Notes under the pieces: model-generated
Seen by the model: the letters and a program-made list of their open reading frames with translations, nothing else
The model's database searches: none
Told to the model about the DNA's origin: nothing
Shown: piece after piece, positions 14,735 through 22,538 of the stretch
Layout of the letters: the number at the start of each line of letters is the position of its first letter
Position numbering within the stretch: the first letter of the stretch is position 1
Position numbers and translations under genes: made by a program
Assembly: GCA_963768185.1 (NCBI GenBank)
Contig: CAVYGS010000001.1
Span: 62,001 to 126,000 of the forward strand
DNA length: 64,000 bases
Reading direction: 5' to 3'
Source of the DNA: Palsa-461 sp963768185
GTDB taxonomy: Bacteria > Actinomycetota > Acidimicrobiia > Acidimicrobiales > RAAP-2

Positions 14735-16101
14735 CCGTCATGCCCGTGGCCCTGCGCGGCGCACGCGATGAAGTGTTCTGCGGGCCCGGGGTCTCCGCCC
14801 AGGTGCATGTGCAGATAGGTCGCGAGCAGCGTGGAGGTCGCCCAGCCCTCGACGCGGGTGCCGGCCCGCCCGACCAGCTCGAGAGCGTCGCCCGCCGGAT
14901 CAAGTGAGGAGTAGTGGTGTTCATGGCCCCGCACGACGGTGCCCTTGGCGCCGATCGGCGTGTCGATCCGCAACGTTGCGGTTCGGTAGCCGACGGTCAC
15001 TCGAGAGCCGAGCGTCGCCTCAGCGTCGATCGCCCCGCACAGCCGGTGGCCGTCGAGCGAGCGGGACAGCCAGAGGAGGCCACCGCACTCGGCCCAGGTC
15101 ACGAGGCCCGCTGCGATCTTCTTGCGGACGTCGGTGAGGAGCGGTCGATTGGCGGCGAGCTGGTCCGCGAACACCTCGGGGAACCCCCCGCATGCGTACA
15201 GCGCCGAGGCGCCATCGGGGAGAGCGTCGTCGGCTGCCGGATCGACCTCGATCAGCTCGGCCCCGGCCTCTTCCAGGCGCTCGAGGTTGTCCGGATAAGA
15301 GAAGGAGAACGCCGGACCGGACATCACCGCCACGGTCAGCGGACGTTCGACGACCCGGCGGGCCGCGGGGAGCACCGAGGCATCGAGCATTTGGCAGCGC
15401 CTCGCGAGCGCCTCGATCGCGTCGAGGTCGACCCCGCTGGCAACGGCATTGCTCAGCCGGTCGAGTGCTGCGACGACGCCCGGAGGGTCCTCGGCGATCG
15501 GGACCAGCCCGAGGTGGCGGTCGCGCCACTCGAGCGCGGGGTCGCGACGGATCGTGCCCAGCACCTCGACCGGAGAGCCCTCCAGGGCCTCGCGGAGGAG
15601 CGCCTCATGGGTGTCGCTGCCGACTCGGTTCAACACGACTCCGGAGACCGGGCGTGACCAGGTGGACTCCATGTGCCGGTGGTAGCCGTCCACGAGCGCC
15701 CGCACCGAGGTCGACATCGAGGAGGCGTCGACCACGAGGATCACCGGGGCATCGAGGAGCGACGCCACCTCGGCGGTGCTCGCCGTCGTCGTCGAGCCGA
15801 GCCCGTCGAAGAGTCCCATGACCCCCTCGACGATGAGCAATTCGGCGCCTGCAGCCGCCTTCGCGGCGATCGGCGCGATCGCGTCGGTCCCGCAGAGATA
15901 GCTGTCCAGGTTCCTGGACAACCGGCCGGTGGCGAGGGCGTGGTACCCGGGGTCGATGAAGTCCGGCCCGACCTTGGCGGCTGCGACCTTCACGCCACGC
16001 CGTCGCAGCGCAGCCATGAGCCCGGTCGCGATGCTGGTCTTGCCGACGCCCGAGTGGGTGCCGGCGACGACGACGCGCGGCCCGAGCCCGAGCGAGGTCA
16101 T
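14725..16101 (-). CDS. cobB: Cobyrinate/hydrogenobyrinate a,c-diamide synthase
   Basis: A 458-residue two-domain amidotransferase that amidates the a and c side chains of (hydrogeno)cobyrinic acid using glutamine and ATP. The N-terminal ATP domain has the P-loop GTHSGVGKTS and KVGPDFIDPGYH. The C-terminal glutaminase domain has the nucleophile in ALYACGGFPEVF and the final His region GWATSTLLATYLHMH. I chose the ATG that puts the P-loop near residue 14, since the longer frame has a non-protein-like N-terminus. The last codons and the TAA stop lie in the terminal repeat of the adjacent IS, so the native C-terminus was slightly altered. It is isolated from the main cob operon by an IS and a DinB gene. 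Confidence 0.9.
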   Translation of the reverse strand: MTSLGLGPRVVVAGTHSGVGKTSIATGLMAALRRRGVKVAAAKVGPDFIDPGYHALATGRLSRNLDSYLCGTDAIAPIAAKAAAGAELLIVEGVMGLFDGLGSTTTASTAEVASLLDAPVILVVDASSMSTSVRALVDGYHRHMESTWSRPVSGVVLNRVGSDTHEALLREALEGSPVEVLGTIRRDPALEWRDRHLGLVPIAEDPPGVVAALDRLSNAVASGVDLDAIEALARRCQMLDASVLPAARRVVERPLTVAVMSGPAFSFSYPDNLERLEEAGAELIEVDPAADDALPDGASALYACGGFPEVFADQLAANRPLLTDVRKKIAAGLVTWAECGGLLWLSRSLDGHRLCGAIDAEATLGSRVTVGYRTATLRIDTPIGAKGTVVRGHEHHYSSLDPAGDALELVGRAGTRVEGWATSTLLATYLHMHLGGDPGPAEHFIACAAQGHGHDGLG

Positions 16102-16417
16102 CGTCGATTTTGTCCGGTTCGCTCGGCTGCGGCCATTGCCGACCAAGGTTTGCACCCTGTCGAGCGCGAGTCGATCCGACGAGTCCGGGCCGCGACGCTC
16201 GACGGGTCTGGAAGTGATCGGGGCCAGAACGCCAGAACAGCTCAAACGCCATTCATTCGAGCTTTCTGGTTGTTCCGGAATCAGCATGGGTGAATTGGGC
16301 GAACGCCAGTTCGATCTGATCTGATGTCGATGCAACGATCGCCCCCGTCGTGACGCGACAGAGTCCGGCCGAGACGGCACCGCATTGCCGAAACGCCGCT
16401 CGTTGCCGTCTTCCGCT
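16102..16417 (+). pseudogene. Intergenic region with a decayed DinB-like gene fragment
   Basis: Between the cobB start and the second IS. Two segments on the plus strand (starting near 16210 with GGAAGTGATCGGGGC, and near 16238 with CAGCTCAAACGCCATTC) match the intact DinB-like gene at 18156-18200 with one mismatch each. Translated, they read WK-stop-SG, then TPEQLKRHS versus WKCSG / TAAQLKRHS. A weaker similarity (GELGERQF versus TEVERWWF) continues to about 16320. A stop codon and an indel separate the blocks, so this is a degraded paralog. Nothing else coding is seen. Confidence 0.5.
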
Positions 16418-17846
16418 GTGGGCCCCGGCTTCACCCGGTGTCCAGGGTCGCTGCGGGCCTCCGCTGCGCTCCGGTTCTCGCTCGGACTCCGTCCGTCCCT
16501 GGACCCCCGGCTCGTCCGGGTGCAAGAGGCGCTCGAGGGAGCGACACTGATCGTGTCGCTCCGTGGGCAAGAGCGGAGCGCAGGAGGTGATGGTCGTGCG
16601 CGACGTCGAGCTGTACGCCCAGGTGCTCGGGCTGGTGGATCCGTGGTTCGTCGAGGACGTAGTCCTCTCGGTCGAAGAACGCAGCGTCGAGGTGCACGTC
16701 GCCCACTACGAGGGACGGCTGTGGCCGTGCCCGACCTGTGGCGCCGCGCTCGCGCTCTACGACCACTCCGAGGTGCGCTCGTGGCGCCACCTCGACACCG
16801 GAGGGTTCAAGACCTTCGTCACGGCGCGCCCACCGCGGATCAAGTGCGCCGACCATGGCGTCCTCCAGGTCCCCCTGCCGTGGGCCGAGCCCCGCAGCCG
16901 CTTCACCAAGGCCTTCGAACGCTTCGCTATCGACGTGATGAAACAGACCGACGTCACCGGGGCGGCCGACATCTTGAAGACGAGCTGGGACGAGTGCTGG
17001 GGGATCATGCAACGCGCCGTCGTCCGAGGCCAGGCTCGAAAGAAGCACCAGGTCCCGGCCCTCATCGGTGTGGACGAGAAGGCCATTGCCAAGGGGCACT
17101 CCTATCTCACCCTCGTCTATGACATCGAGCGCGCCAGCGTCGAGTACATCGCCGACGACCGCACCCAAGCCAGCCTCGATCCCTACTTCTGCTCCTTCAG
17201 CGCCACCGATCGTGAAGGGATCAAAGCCGTGGTCATGGACATGTGGCCGGCCTACATCAACTCGGCCGAGGCGCACTTGGTCGACGCCCAGGACAAAATC
17301 GTCTTCGACCGGTTCCACATCATGAAGCACATGGGAGAAGCGGTCGACACCGTGAGAAAGCGCGAGAACCGAGAGCTCCGCGCCGACGGCATCGACGCCC
17401 TGGTCGGCACCAAATACTGGTGGCTCTACGCCGAGCGCAACCTGCCGGCTAAGCACAAGGGACCCTTCCGGGCGCTCAAGGATCTGAATCTCAAGACGGC
17501 GCGGGCGTGGGCCATCAAAGAGTCGCTCGCCGTCTTGTGGAACTACCACCGCCTCGGCTGGGCCACGAAGTTCTACACACAGTGGTTCTTCTGGGCCACC
17601 CACTCGCGCCTCGAACCGGTGATCAAGGTGGCCTACATGATCAAGCGGCACCTCTACGGCGTGCTCAACTACTTCTCCGCCGCCCGCATCACCAATGCTG
17701 CTGCCGAAGGCCTCAACTCGAAGATCCAAACGATCAAGAAGATGGCCTACGGATTCCGCAACCGCGAGCACTTCAAGACGGCCATCTTCTTCCACTGCGG
17801 AGGGCTACAGCTTTACCCTGCTACCCACGGGGAAGCCGGATGAGCC
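16418..17846 (+). mobile_element. ISL3-family insertion sequence (second, different copy)
   Basis: Transposase gene with candidate imperfect terminal repeats. The left end near 16420 (GGGCCCCGGCTTCACCC) resembles the reverse complement of the right end (GGCTCATCCGGCTTCCCC, finishing at 17846). Boundaries are approximate and no target duplication was identified. The 5' leader (16440-16585) is non-coding and rich in short inverted segments, for example GAGCGACACTGATCGTGTCGCTC. Confidence 0.65.
16590..17843 (+). CDS. ISL3-family transposase
   Basis: An intact transposase of about 417 residues. The N-terminal zinc ribbon (PCPTCGAALALYDH, RIKCADHGVLQVPLPW) is followed by a helix-turn-helix and a DDE domain with LIGVDEKAIAKGHSY, VVMDMWPAYINS and the catalytic Glu in NAAAEGLNSKIQTIKKMAYGFRNREHF, a highly typical ISL3 signature. 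GGAGGTG sits next to the ATG; a GTG six bases later has better spacing and may be the true start. It is distinct in sequence from the first transposase, so the two elements arrived independently. Confidence 0.92.
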   Translation: MVVRDVELYAQVLGLVDPWFVEDVVLSVEERSVEVHVAHYEGRLWPCPTCGAALALYDHSEVRSWRHLDTGGFKTFVTARPPRIKCADHGVLQVPLPWAEPRSRFTKAFERFAIDVMKQTDVTGAADILKTSWDECWGIMQRAVVRGQARKKHQVPALIGVDEKAIAKGHSYLTLVYDIERASVEYIADDRTQASLDPYFCSFSATDREGIKAVVMDMWPAYINSAEAHLVDAQDKIVFDRFHIMKHMGEAVDTVRKRENRELRADGIDALVGTKYWWLYAERNLPAKHKGPFRALKDLNLKTARAWAIKESLAVLWNYHRLGWATKFYTQWFFWATHSRLEPVIKVAYMIKRHLYGVLNYFSAARITNAAAEGLNSKIQTIKKMAYGFRNREHFKTAIFFHCGGLQLYPATHGEAG

Positions 17847-17923
17847 AGCTTTCTAAGACTTTCTAAGGCGTGGTTACTGTGAGCGCGGCGACGCGAACAG
17901 ATGTCTGCCGGGGTGCCAATCCA

Positions 17924-17943
17924 GATCGCACTTTGATGCGATC
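17924..17943 (+). repeat. 7-bp inverted repeat upstream of the DinB-like gene
   Basis: GATCGCA and TGCGATC are separated by six bases, about 90 bases before the -10 box of the DinB-like gene. It could be an operator or a small hairpin. No function is assigned. Confidence 0.3.
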
Positions 17944-18035
17944 GCCGGATCTGTGTATTCACTAGCGCCCTTGCCGGCCCCGGTCCGCGGTGAGCTGGAG
18001 TCGGACCGGGCGAGTCCGACCGCGACATCCCCGGG

Positions 18036-18041
18036 TAGCGT
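18036..18041 (+). promoter_or_regulatory. -10 box, DinB-like gene (leaderless)
   Basis: TAGCGT lies six bases before the ATG at 18048, so transcription would start at or next to the start codon. Confidence 0.5.
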
Positions 18042-18047
18042 CGGGAA

Positions 18048-18578
18048 ATGGCCAACGAGTGGACTGCTCCGCCGGTCGAACGCAGCGAGCCCGGCAACTT
18101 CCCGGAGCGCACGGCGCTCGAAGCCTGGGTGGACTATCACCGCGATGTGTTGTTGTGGAAGTGCTCGGGGCTGACGGCAGCGCAGCTCAAGCGCCATTCG
18201 GTCCCGCCGTCCAACCTGACGCTCCTCGGCCTGGTCCGTCACATGACCGAGGTCGAGCGGTGGTGGTTCCGGATCCACGCTGGCGATCAGGACATGGACT
18301 TCATGTATTCGACTGACGACAATGCTGAAGGCGACTTCAACGACCTCGAGGAGGCCGATGCCGAGGCCGACCTCAACGCGTACAAGGCGGAGATCCGGGC
18401 CGCCAAGGAGACCGTCGCCGCGAAGGGGCTCGACGACCTCGTGCGCAGCCGCGGCAACGATCCGACCCGCCACGTCGACATCCGTTGGATCTATCTGCAC
18501 ATGATCGAGGAGTACGCGCGCCACAACGGTCATGCCGACCTCCTGCGGGAGTGCATCGACGGCGCGACGGGGGAGTAA
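18048..18578 (+). CDS. DinB-superfamily (DUF664-like) protein
   Basis: A 176-residue four-helix-bundle protein of the DinB/DUF664 type. It contains LTAAQLKRHSVPPSNLTLLGLVRHMTEVERWWFRI and the C-terminal DIRWIYLHMIEEYARHNGHADLLRE, whose His residues would form the metal site. Family members are metal-dependent thiol-S-transferases or isomerases using bacillithiol or mycothiol; the actual reaction here is unknown. Mycothiol use would fit the host. The ATG is preceded by a -10 box only. A decayed relative lies on the other side of the second IS. Confidence 0.85.
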   Translation: MANEWTAPPVERSEPGNFPERTALEAWVDYHRDVLLWKCSGLTAAQLKRHSVPPSNLTLLGLVRHMTEVERWWFRIHAGDQDMDFMYSTDDNAEGDFNDLEEADAEADLNAYKAEIRAAKETVAAKGLDDLVRSRGNDPTRHVDIRWIYLHMIEEYARHNGHADLLRECIDGATGE

Positions 18579-18608
18579 CTCGGGTCGCTCGGAAGGCCCG
18601 ACCGAAAC

Positions 18609-19178
18609 TCAGTACTCGATGCCCTTCTTGGCCTTCACACCGCGGTCGTAGACGTGCTTGACCTTGCGCATCTCGGTCACGGTGTCGGCGACCTCGATCA
18701 GCTCCGGTGCGGCGTTGCGACCGGTGATGACGACGTTGGTGTGCTCGGCCCGTGAGCGGATCCCGTCCACCACATCGGCGGCGGTGATCCAGCCGTAGGT
18801 GATGGCATAGGTGAGCTCATCGAGGATCAGGAGGTCGTAGTCACCCGAGGCGAGCTTTTGCCGGGCGACCTCCCACGCATGGCGACCCCTGGCGGCCGTC
18901 TCGTCGAGGTCGGTCGACTCCCACGTGAACCCGTCGCCGAGAGTGTGCCACTCGACGTCGAGGTGGTCGGCCAGCTTGCGCTCACCGGTCTTCCACTTGC
19001 CGCCCTTCACGAACTGGACGACCCCAACCCGCCATCCCCGTGCCCAGCCCCTCGCCATGACGCCGAACGCCGCCGACGACTTCCCCTTGCCGTCGCCGGT
19101 GTTGACCAAGACGATCGAGGGTTCGCGCGGCACCGCCGCCGACGCTAGTGGCGGCTCGGCGGAGGACGGATCGCTCAA
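18609..19178 (-). CDS. cobO: Cob(I)yrinic acid a,c-diamide adenosyltransferase
   Basis: A 189-residue CobA/CobO-type ATP:corrinoid adenosyltransferase that attaches the 5'-deoxyadenosyl group to the cobalt of the corrin ring. The P-loop is VNTGDGKGKSSAAFG. Other family features are VVQFVKGGKWKTGE, the LLILDELTYAITYGW Walker B region and VVITGRNAAPELIE. The length is typical. It is transcribed away from the riboswitch-led cob operon, and its start lies only a few bases from the riboswitch promoter, so the two transcripts are back to back. Confidence 0.93.
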   Translation of the reverse strand: MSDPSSAEPPLASAAVPREPSIVLVNTGDGKGKSSAAFGVMARGWARGWRVGVVQFVKGGKWKTGERKLADHLDVEWHTLGDGFTWESTDLDETAARGRHAWEVARQKLASGDYDLLILDELTYAITYGWITAADVVDGIRSRAEHTNVVITGRNAAPELIEVADTVTEMRKVKHVYDRGVKAKKGIEY

Positions 19179-19180
19179 GG

Positions 19181-19330
19181 TACGCTCGGGCTGCGGTTAG
19201 GGGAACCCGGTGCGAATCCGGGACCGTCCCGCGACTGTGACCGGGGAGCGAACCTCGCCAGTGGCCACGGACAGCTGTCCGGAAGGCCGAGGGGAACGAC
19301 GAGCCGGGAGTCAGGAGACCCGCCGCAGGA
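19181..19330 (+). promoter_or_regulatory. Cobalamin (B12) riboswitch with upstream -10-like box
   Basis: A classic cobalamin aptamer. The conserved core GGGAACCCGGTGCGAATCC is followed by GGGACCGTCCCGCGACTGTGA (about 19201-19241), and the B12 box GAGCCGGGAGTCAGGAGACC is at 19301-19320. TACGCT at 19181-19186 could be the -10 element. The RNA leads into cobU 48 bases after the B12 box, so adenosylcobalamin should repress the downstream cob genes, probably by masking initiation of cobU. It does not face cobO or cobB. Confidence 0.93.
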
Positions 19331-19367
19331 GTCGGCCGCGACGCGGCCACGAAGACGCGAGGACGTC

Positions 19368-19910
19368 GTGGGAGCTGAGATCACCCTCGTGCTCGGAGGA
19401 GCACGGTCGGGCAAGTCGGAGGTCGCGGAGCGCATCGCGCACGACCTCGGGGGCGAAGTCACCTACGTCGCCACGGGACCGGCCCCCGACGGGGACCCCG
19501 ACTGGGTCGAGCGCGTCGAGCGCCATCGCGCCCGCCGACCCGGGGGCTGGCAGACGGTCGAGCTCGACGGCGCTGGTGACCTCGCCGGCTGTCTCCGGGC
19601 CATACCCGCGGTGGCGCTTGTCGACTCGCTCGGCACCTGGGTGGCCGGACACGACGACGCGTCCGTTGACGAAGCGTCGATCGCCGGCGTGTGCGCAGCA
19701 CTTGCCGGGCGACGCTCGGACGGGAGAGCGACCATCGTCGTGTCCGAAGAGGTCGGTCTCGGTGTGCACCCGTCGTCCCGGGTGGGTCTTCTGTTCCGCG
19801 ACGCCCTCGGCACAGCGAACCGCGCCGTCGGTGACGTCGCCGACGAGGTGCTGCTTGTGGTCGCAGGCAGGGTGCTGCGCCTGGACCGCATCGGGGGCGC
19901 CGAGCAGTGA
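19368..19910 (+). CDS. cobU: Adenosylcobinamide kinase / adenosylcobinamide-phosphate guanylyltransferase
   Basis: A 180-residue CobU/CobP bifunctional enzyme of nucleotide-loop assembly. It phosphorylates adenosylcobinamide and then transfers GMP from GTP. The P-loop LVLGGARSGKS is near residue 7. RVERHRARRPGGWQTVE carries the guanylylated His, and SEEVGLGVHP is the typical third motif. The start is a GTG directly downstream of the riboswitch. The next gene (cobS) begins inside the last codons. Confidence 0.93.
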   Translation: MGAEITLVLGGARSGKSEVAERIAHDLGGEVTYVATGPAPDGDPDWVERVERHRARRPGGWQTVELDGAGDLAGCLRAIPAVALVDSLGTWVAGHDDASVDEASIAGVCAALAGRRSDGRATIVVSEEVGLGVHPSSRVGLLFRDALGTANRAVGDVADEVLLVVAGRVLRLDRIGGAEQ

Positions 19911-20635
19911 GCGGGCCCCGCGCCGCGGTGAGCTTCCTCACCCCCTTCGGCGGTGCCACCGCGCCCACGCCGTCGGCGTTCGCCTGGTTCCCGGCGGTCG
20001 GCGCGGCGATGGGCGCCCTCCTCGGCGTGCTCTGGTGGGCCGCCGCGCACATCTGGCCCGCGGCAGTGGTCGCGTCCATCGTCGTCGGCGCCGATCTCGC
20101 GCTGACGGGCCTGTTGCATATGGACGGTCTCGTGGACTGCGCCGATGGGTTGCTCCCGCACCTCTCACGCGAACGCCGACTCGCTGTCATGCGCGAGCCG
20201 ACGATCGGCGCGTTCGGGATCGCTGCCGGGGCCGCCGTGCTGCTCGCCCGCTTCGCCGCGATCAGCTCGATCCACCCCTCCGTCCTCCTGCTGACGGGCA
20301 TCTGGTGCGGATCGCGCACCGTGATGGCGGTCGCACCCTCGGTCCTGCCGTACGCACGGGCAGATGAGGGCGGGCTCGCGTCGTCCTTCCTCTCGGTAAC
20401 CGGCCGTCGGCCGGCGCTGATCGCGGCGATCACCGGCGTCGCCGGCCTGACCAGCGCGGTGATGCTCTGGCGGCCGCTCGGCGGTGCGGTCGCCGCGCTC
20501 AGCGGACTCGCCGCCGCCGTGCTGGTGCTGGCCTTCGCCCGGCGCCGGCTCGGGGGTTTCACCGGAGACGTGCTCGGGGCGGCCGGTGTCGTGTTCGAGA
20601 CGACAGCGCTCGTGGTGGCGGCAGCCCGATGGTGA
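19907..20635 (+). CDS. cobS: Adenosylcobinamide-GDP ribazoletransferase (cobalamin synthase)
   Basis: A 242-residue polytopic membrane enzyme joining adenosylcobinamide-GDP and alpha-ribazole-phosphate. It has the N-terminal FLTPFGG, the conserved acidic motif LLHMDGLVDCADGLLPHLSRERRL and MREPTIGAFGI, then several transmembrane helices ending with GFTGDVLGAAGVVFET. The length is normal. It overlaps cobU by 4 bases and cobD by 7, so translation is coupled. Confidence 0.93.
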   Translation: MSGPRAAVSFLTPFGGATAPTPSAFAWFPAVGAAMGALLGVLWWAAAHIWPAAVVASIVVGADLALTGLLHMDGLVDCADGLLPHLSRERRLAVMREPTIGAFGIAAGAAVLLARFAAISSIHPSVLLLTGIWCGSRTVMAVAPSVLPYARADEGGLASSFLSVTGRRPALIAAITGVAGLTSAVMLWRPLGGAVAALSGLAAAVLVLAFARRRLGGFTGDVLGAAGVVFETTALVVAAARW

Positions 20636-21576
20636 CGCCGTTCCTCGGACGCCCCGGGTCGGTCGCGCTGGGTCTCGTCATCGACCGCGTCGCGGGGGAG
20701 CCCCCGGATGCGGTCCATCCGGTGGCGCAGTTCGGCGCCGCGATGGGGCGGCTGGAACAGCAGATCTGGGCCGACGAACGCTCACGCGGCGCGGCCTATG
20801 TGGCGGTCGGGATCGCCGCCGGTGCCGGAGTCGGGTCGCTCGCTGACGCGTTGGTGGGGGAGGAGCTCGCCTTGGCCGGCGCGGTCGCGGTCGCGAGCGC
20901 TGGGCTGGCGCTCACCAAGGCCGCAGGCGAGGTCGCCGAGCGCCTCGAACGGGGGGACTTGGACGGCACGCGCGCGGTCCTGCCCTCCCTCGTCGGCCGG
21001 GACCCGACCGGACTCGACGAGGTCGAGATCGCACGGGCCGTGGTCGAGTCGCTGGCCGAGAACCTCTCCGACGCCGTGGTGGCCACTGCGCTCTGGGGTC
21101 TCCTCGGGGGAGCTCCGGGCGCACTGGCCCACCGCGCCGCCAACACCCTCGACGCGATGGTGGGCCACCGCTGCCAGCGCTACGAGCGGTTCGGCTGGGC
21201 CGCGGCGCGGCTGGACGACGTCCTGGGATGGCCGGCGGCCCGCGTGACCGCGTTGCTGGTCGCGTTGGCCACCCCCCGGCGCGCCCAACGCATCCTGCAC
21301 ACGTGCCGGAAGCACGCACCGGCGCACCCGTCACCCAACGCCGGCGTAGCCGAAGCTGCGTTCGCGGCGGCGCTGGACGTCCGACTCGGGGGCACGAACC
21401 GCTACGGCGGGCGGACCGAAGAACGCCCGGCGCTCGGCGACGGCCGCGCCCCGGTGGTTGGCGACATCGAACGGGCGGTGGCGCTGGTGCGCCGGACGAC
21501 GACGATCCTGCAGCTCGCGCTGGCCGGCGCGTGGCTCGTCTCGCGACTCGGGCGCCGCGTCGGGGCGCCGCGATGA
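20629..21576 (+). CDS. cobD: Adenosylcobinamide-phosphate synthase
   Basis: A 315-residue CbiB/CobD membrane protein that attaches (R)-1-amino-2-propanol phosphate, or the free aminoalcohol, to adenosylcobyric acid. Family signatures are LVIDRVAGEPPDAVHPVAQFG at the N-terminus, VESLAENLSDAVVATALWGLLGG, the NTLDAMVGHR motif and HPSPNAGVAEAAFAAALDVRLGG. The start is an ATG inside the cobS end. The following aminotransferase gene starts at an overlapping ATGA. Confidence 0.93.
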   Translation: MVTPFLGRPGSVALGLVIDRVAGEPPDAVHPVAQFGAAMGRLEQQIWADERSRGAAYVAVGIAAGAGVGSLADALVGEELALAGAVAVASAGLALTKAAGEVAERLERGDLDGTRAVLPSLVGRDPTGLDEVEIARAVVESLAENLSDAVVATALWGLLGGAPGALAHRAANTLDAMVGHRCQRYERFGWAAARLDDVLGWPAARVTALLVALATPRRAQRILHTCRKHAPAHPSPNAGVAEAAFAAALDVRLGGTNRYGGRTEERPALGDGRAPVVGDIERAVALVRRTTTILQLALAGAWLVSRLGRRVGAPR

Positions 21577-22537
21577 CGGTCCCGCCCGCCGGCGATCACG
21601 GAGGTGACGGTCGCATGGTGGCGGCCGCCCTCGGGCTGGATCCCGGCGAGGTGCTCGACCTGTCGCACTGCCTCAACCCGTTCGCACCCGACCCCGTGGC
21701 GGTGGTCACCGCGCAGCTCTCGAGCGCGACCATCGGCCGTTACCCGGACCGTGCTGACCTCGAGCGCGCCACGGCTGCGCTGGCCGAAGTGCTGGTGGTC
21801 GCGCCCGAGCGGGTCCTCTTGACCAACGGCGGGGCCGAGGCGATAGCGCTGGTCGCAGGGGAACTCGGGCGAGGCCGGGTCGAGGAGCCCGACTTCTCCC
21901 TCTACGCACGCCACCTGCCGGTGCTCGAGGCAACCGGCCCGCTGTTCCGCTCCGACCCCAACAACCCGAGCGGCCGCCTCGCCGCGCCCGACGCGCAGGC
22001 GGAGGTCTGGGACGAGGCGTTCTACCCACTGGCGACCGGCCGCTGGCGCGCCCCGGGCGCGACGGCTCCATCGTGATGGGCTCGCTGACCAAGGTGCTCG
22101 CTTGCCCCGGGCTCCGGGTCGGCTACGTGGTCGTGCCCGACGACGACGGCGAGCGGCTTGGGGTCGCGGGTCTCCGAACCCGCCTGGAGCGACGCCAGCC
22201 GGCGTGGTCGGTCGGACCGATCGCGCTGGGTGCCGTTCCCCCTTTGCTCGCGATGGCCGACGTCGAGAAGTGGGCCGATGCCGTGCGCGACGCCCGCGAT
22301 CGTCTCGTCGCGGTACTGCGCCGACATGACTTGGACCCGTTGGAATCGGACGCCAACTTTGTGCTCGTCCGGGGCGCGCTGGGCCTCCGGTCGAGGCTCG
22401 CTCGCGAAGGAGTGATCGTCCGCGACTGCGCATCGTTCGGTCTACCCGACCACGTCCGCATCGCTGTGCCCGACGAGGCCGGACTCGACCGGTTGAATGA
22501 GGCGCTGTCGCGCGGCTTGGGTGAAGGGAGCACCTGA
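21573..22537 (+). pseudogene. cobC: Threonine-phosphate decarboxylase-like PLP enzyme, frameshifted
   Basis: PLP-dependent aminotransferase-fold enzyme related to CobC/CobD (L-threonine-O-3-phosphate decarboxylase), which makes aminopropanol phosphate for the nucleotide loop. The N-terminal part has LDLSHCLNPFAPDP and LLTNGGAEAIALVAGEL. The second part has GSIVMGSLTKVLACPGLRVGYVV with the PLP Lys, and ends NFVLVRGAL...VRIAVPDEAGLDRL. The two parts are in different frames. One base is missing in the C/G run near 22052, which would otherwise read APGRDGSIVMGS. The gene lies in an intact operon with conserved sequence on both sides, so a sequencing error is the simplest explanation. At about 320 residues it is slightly short for the family. 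Confidence 0.8.
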
Positions 22538-22538
22538 G

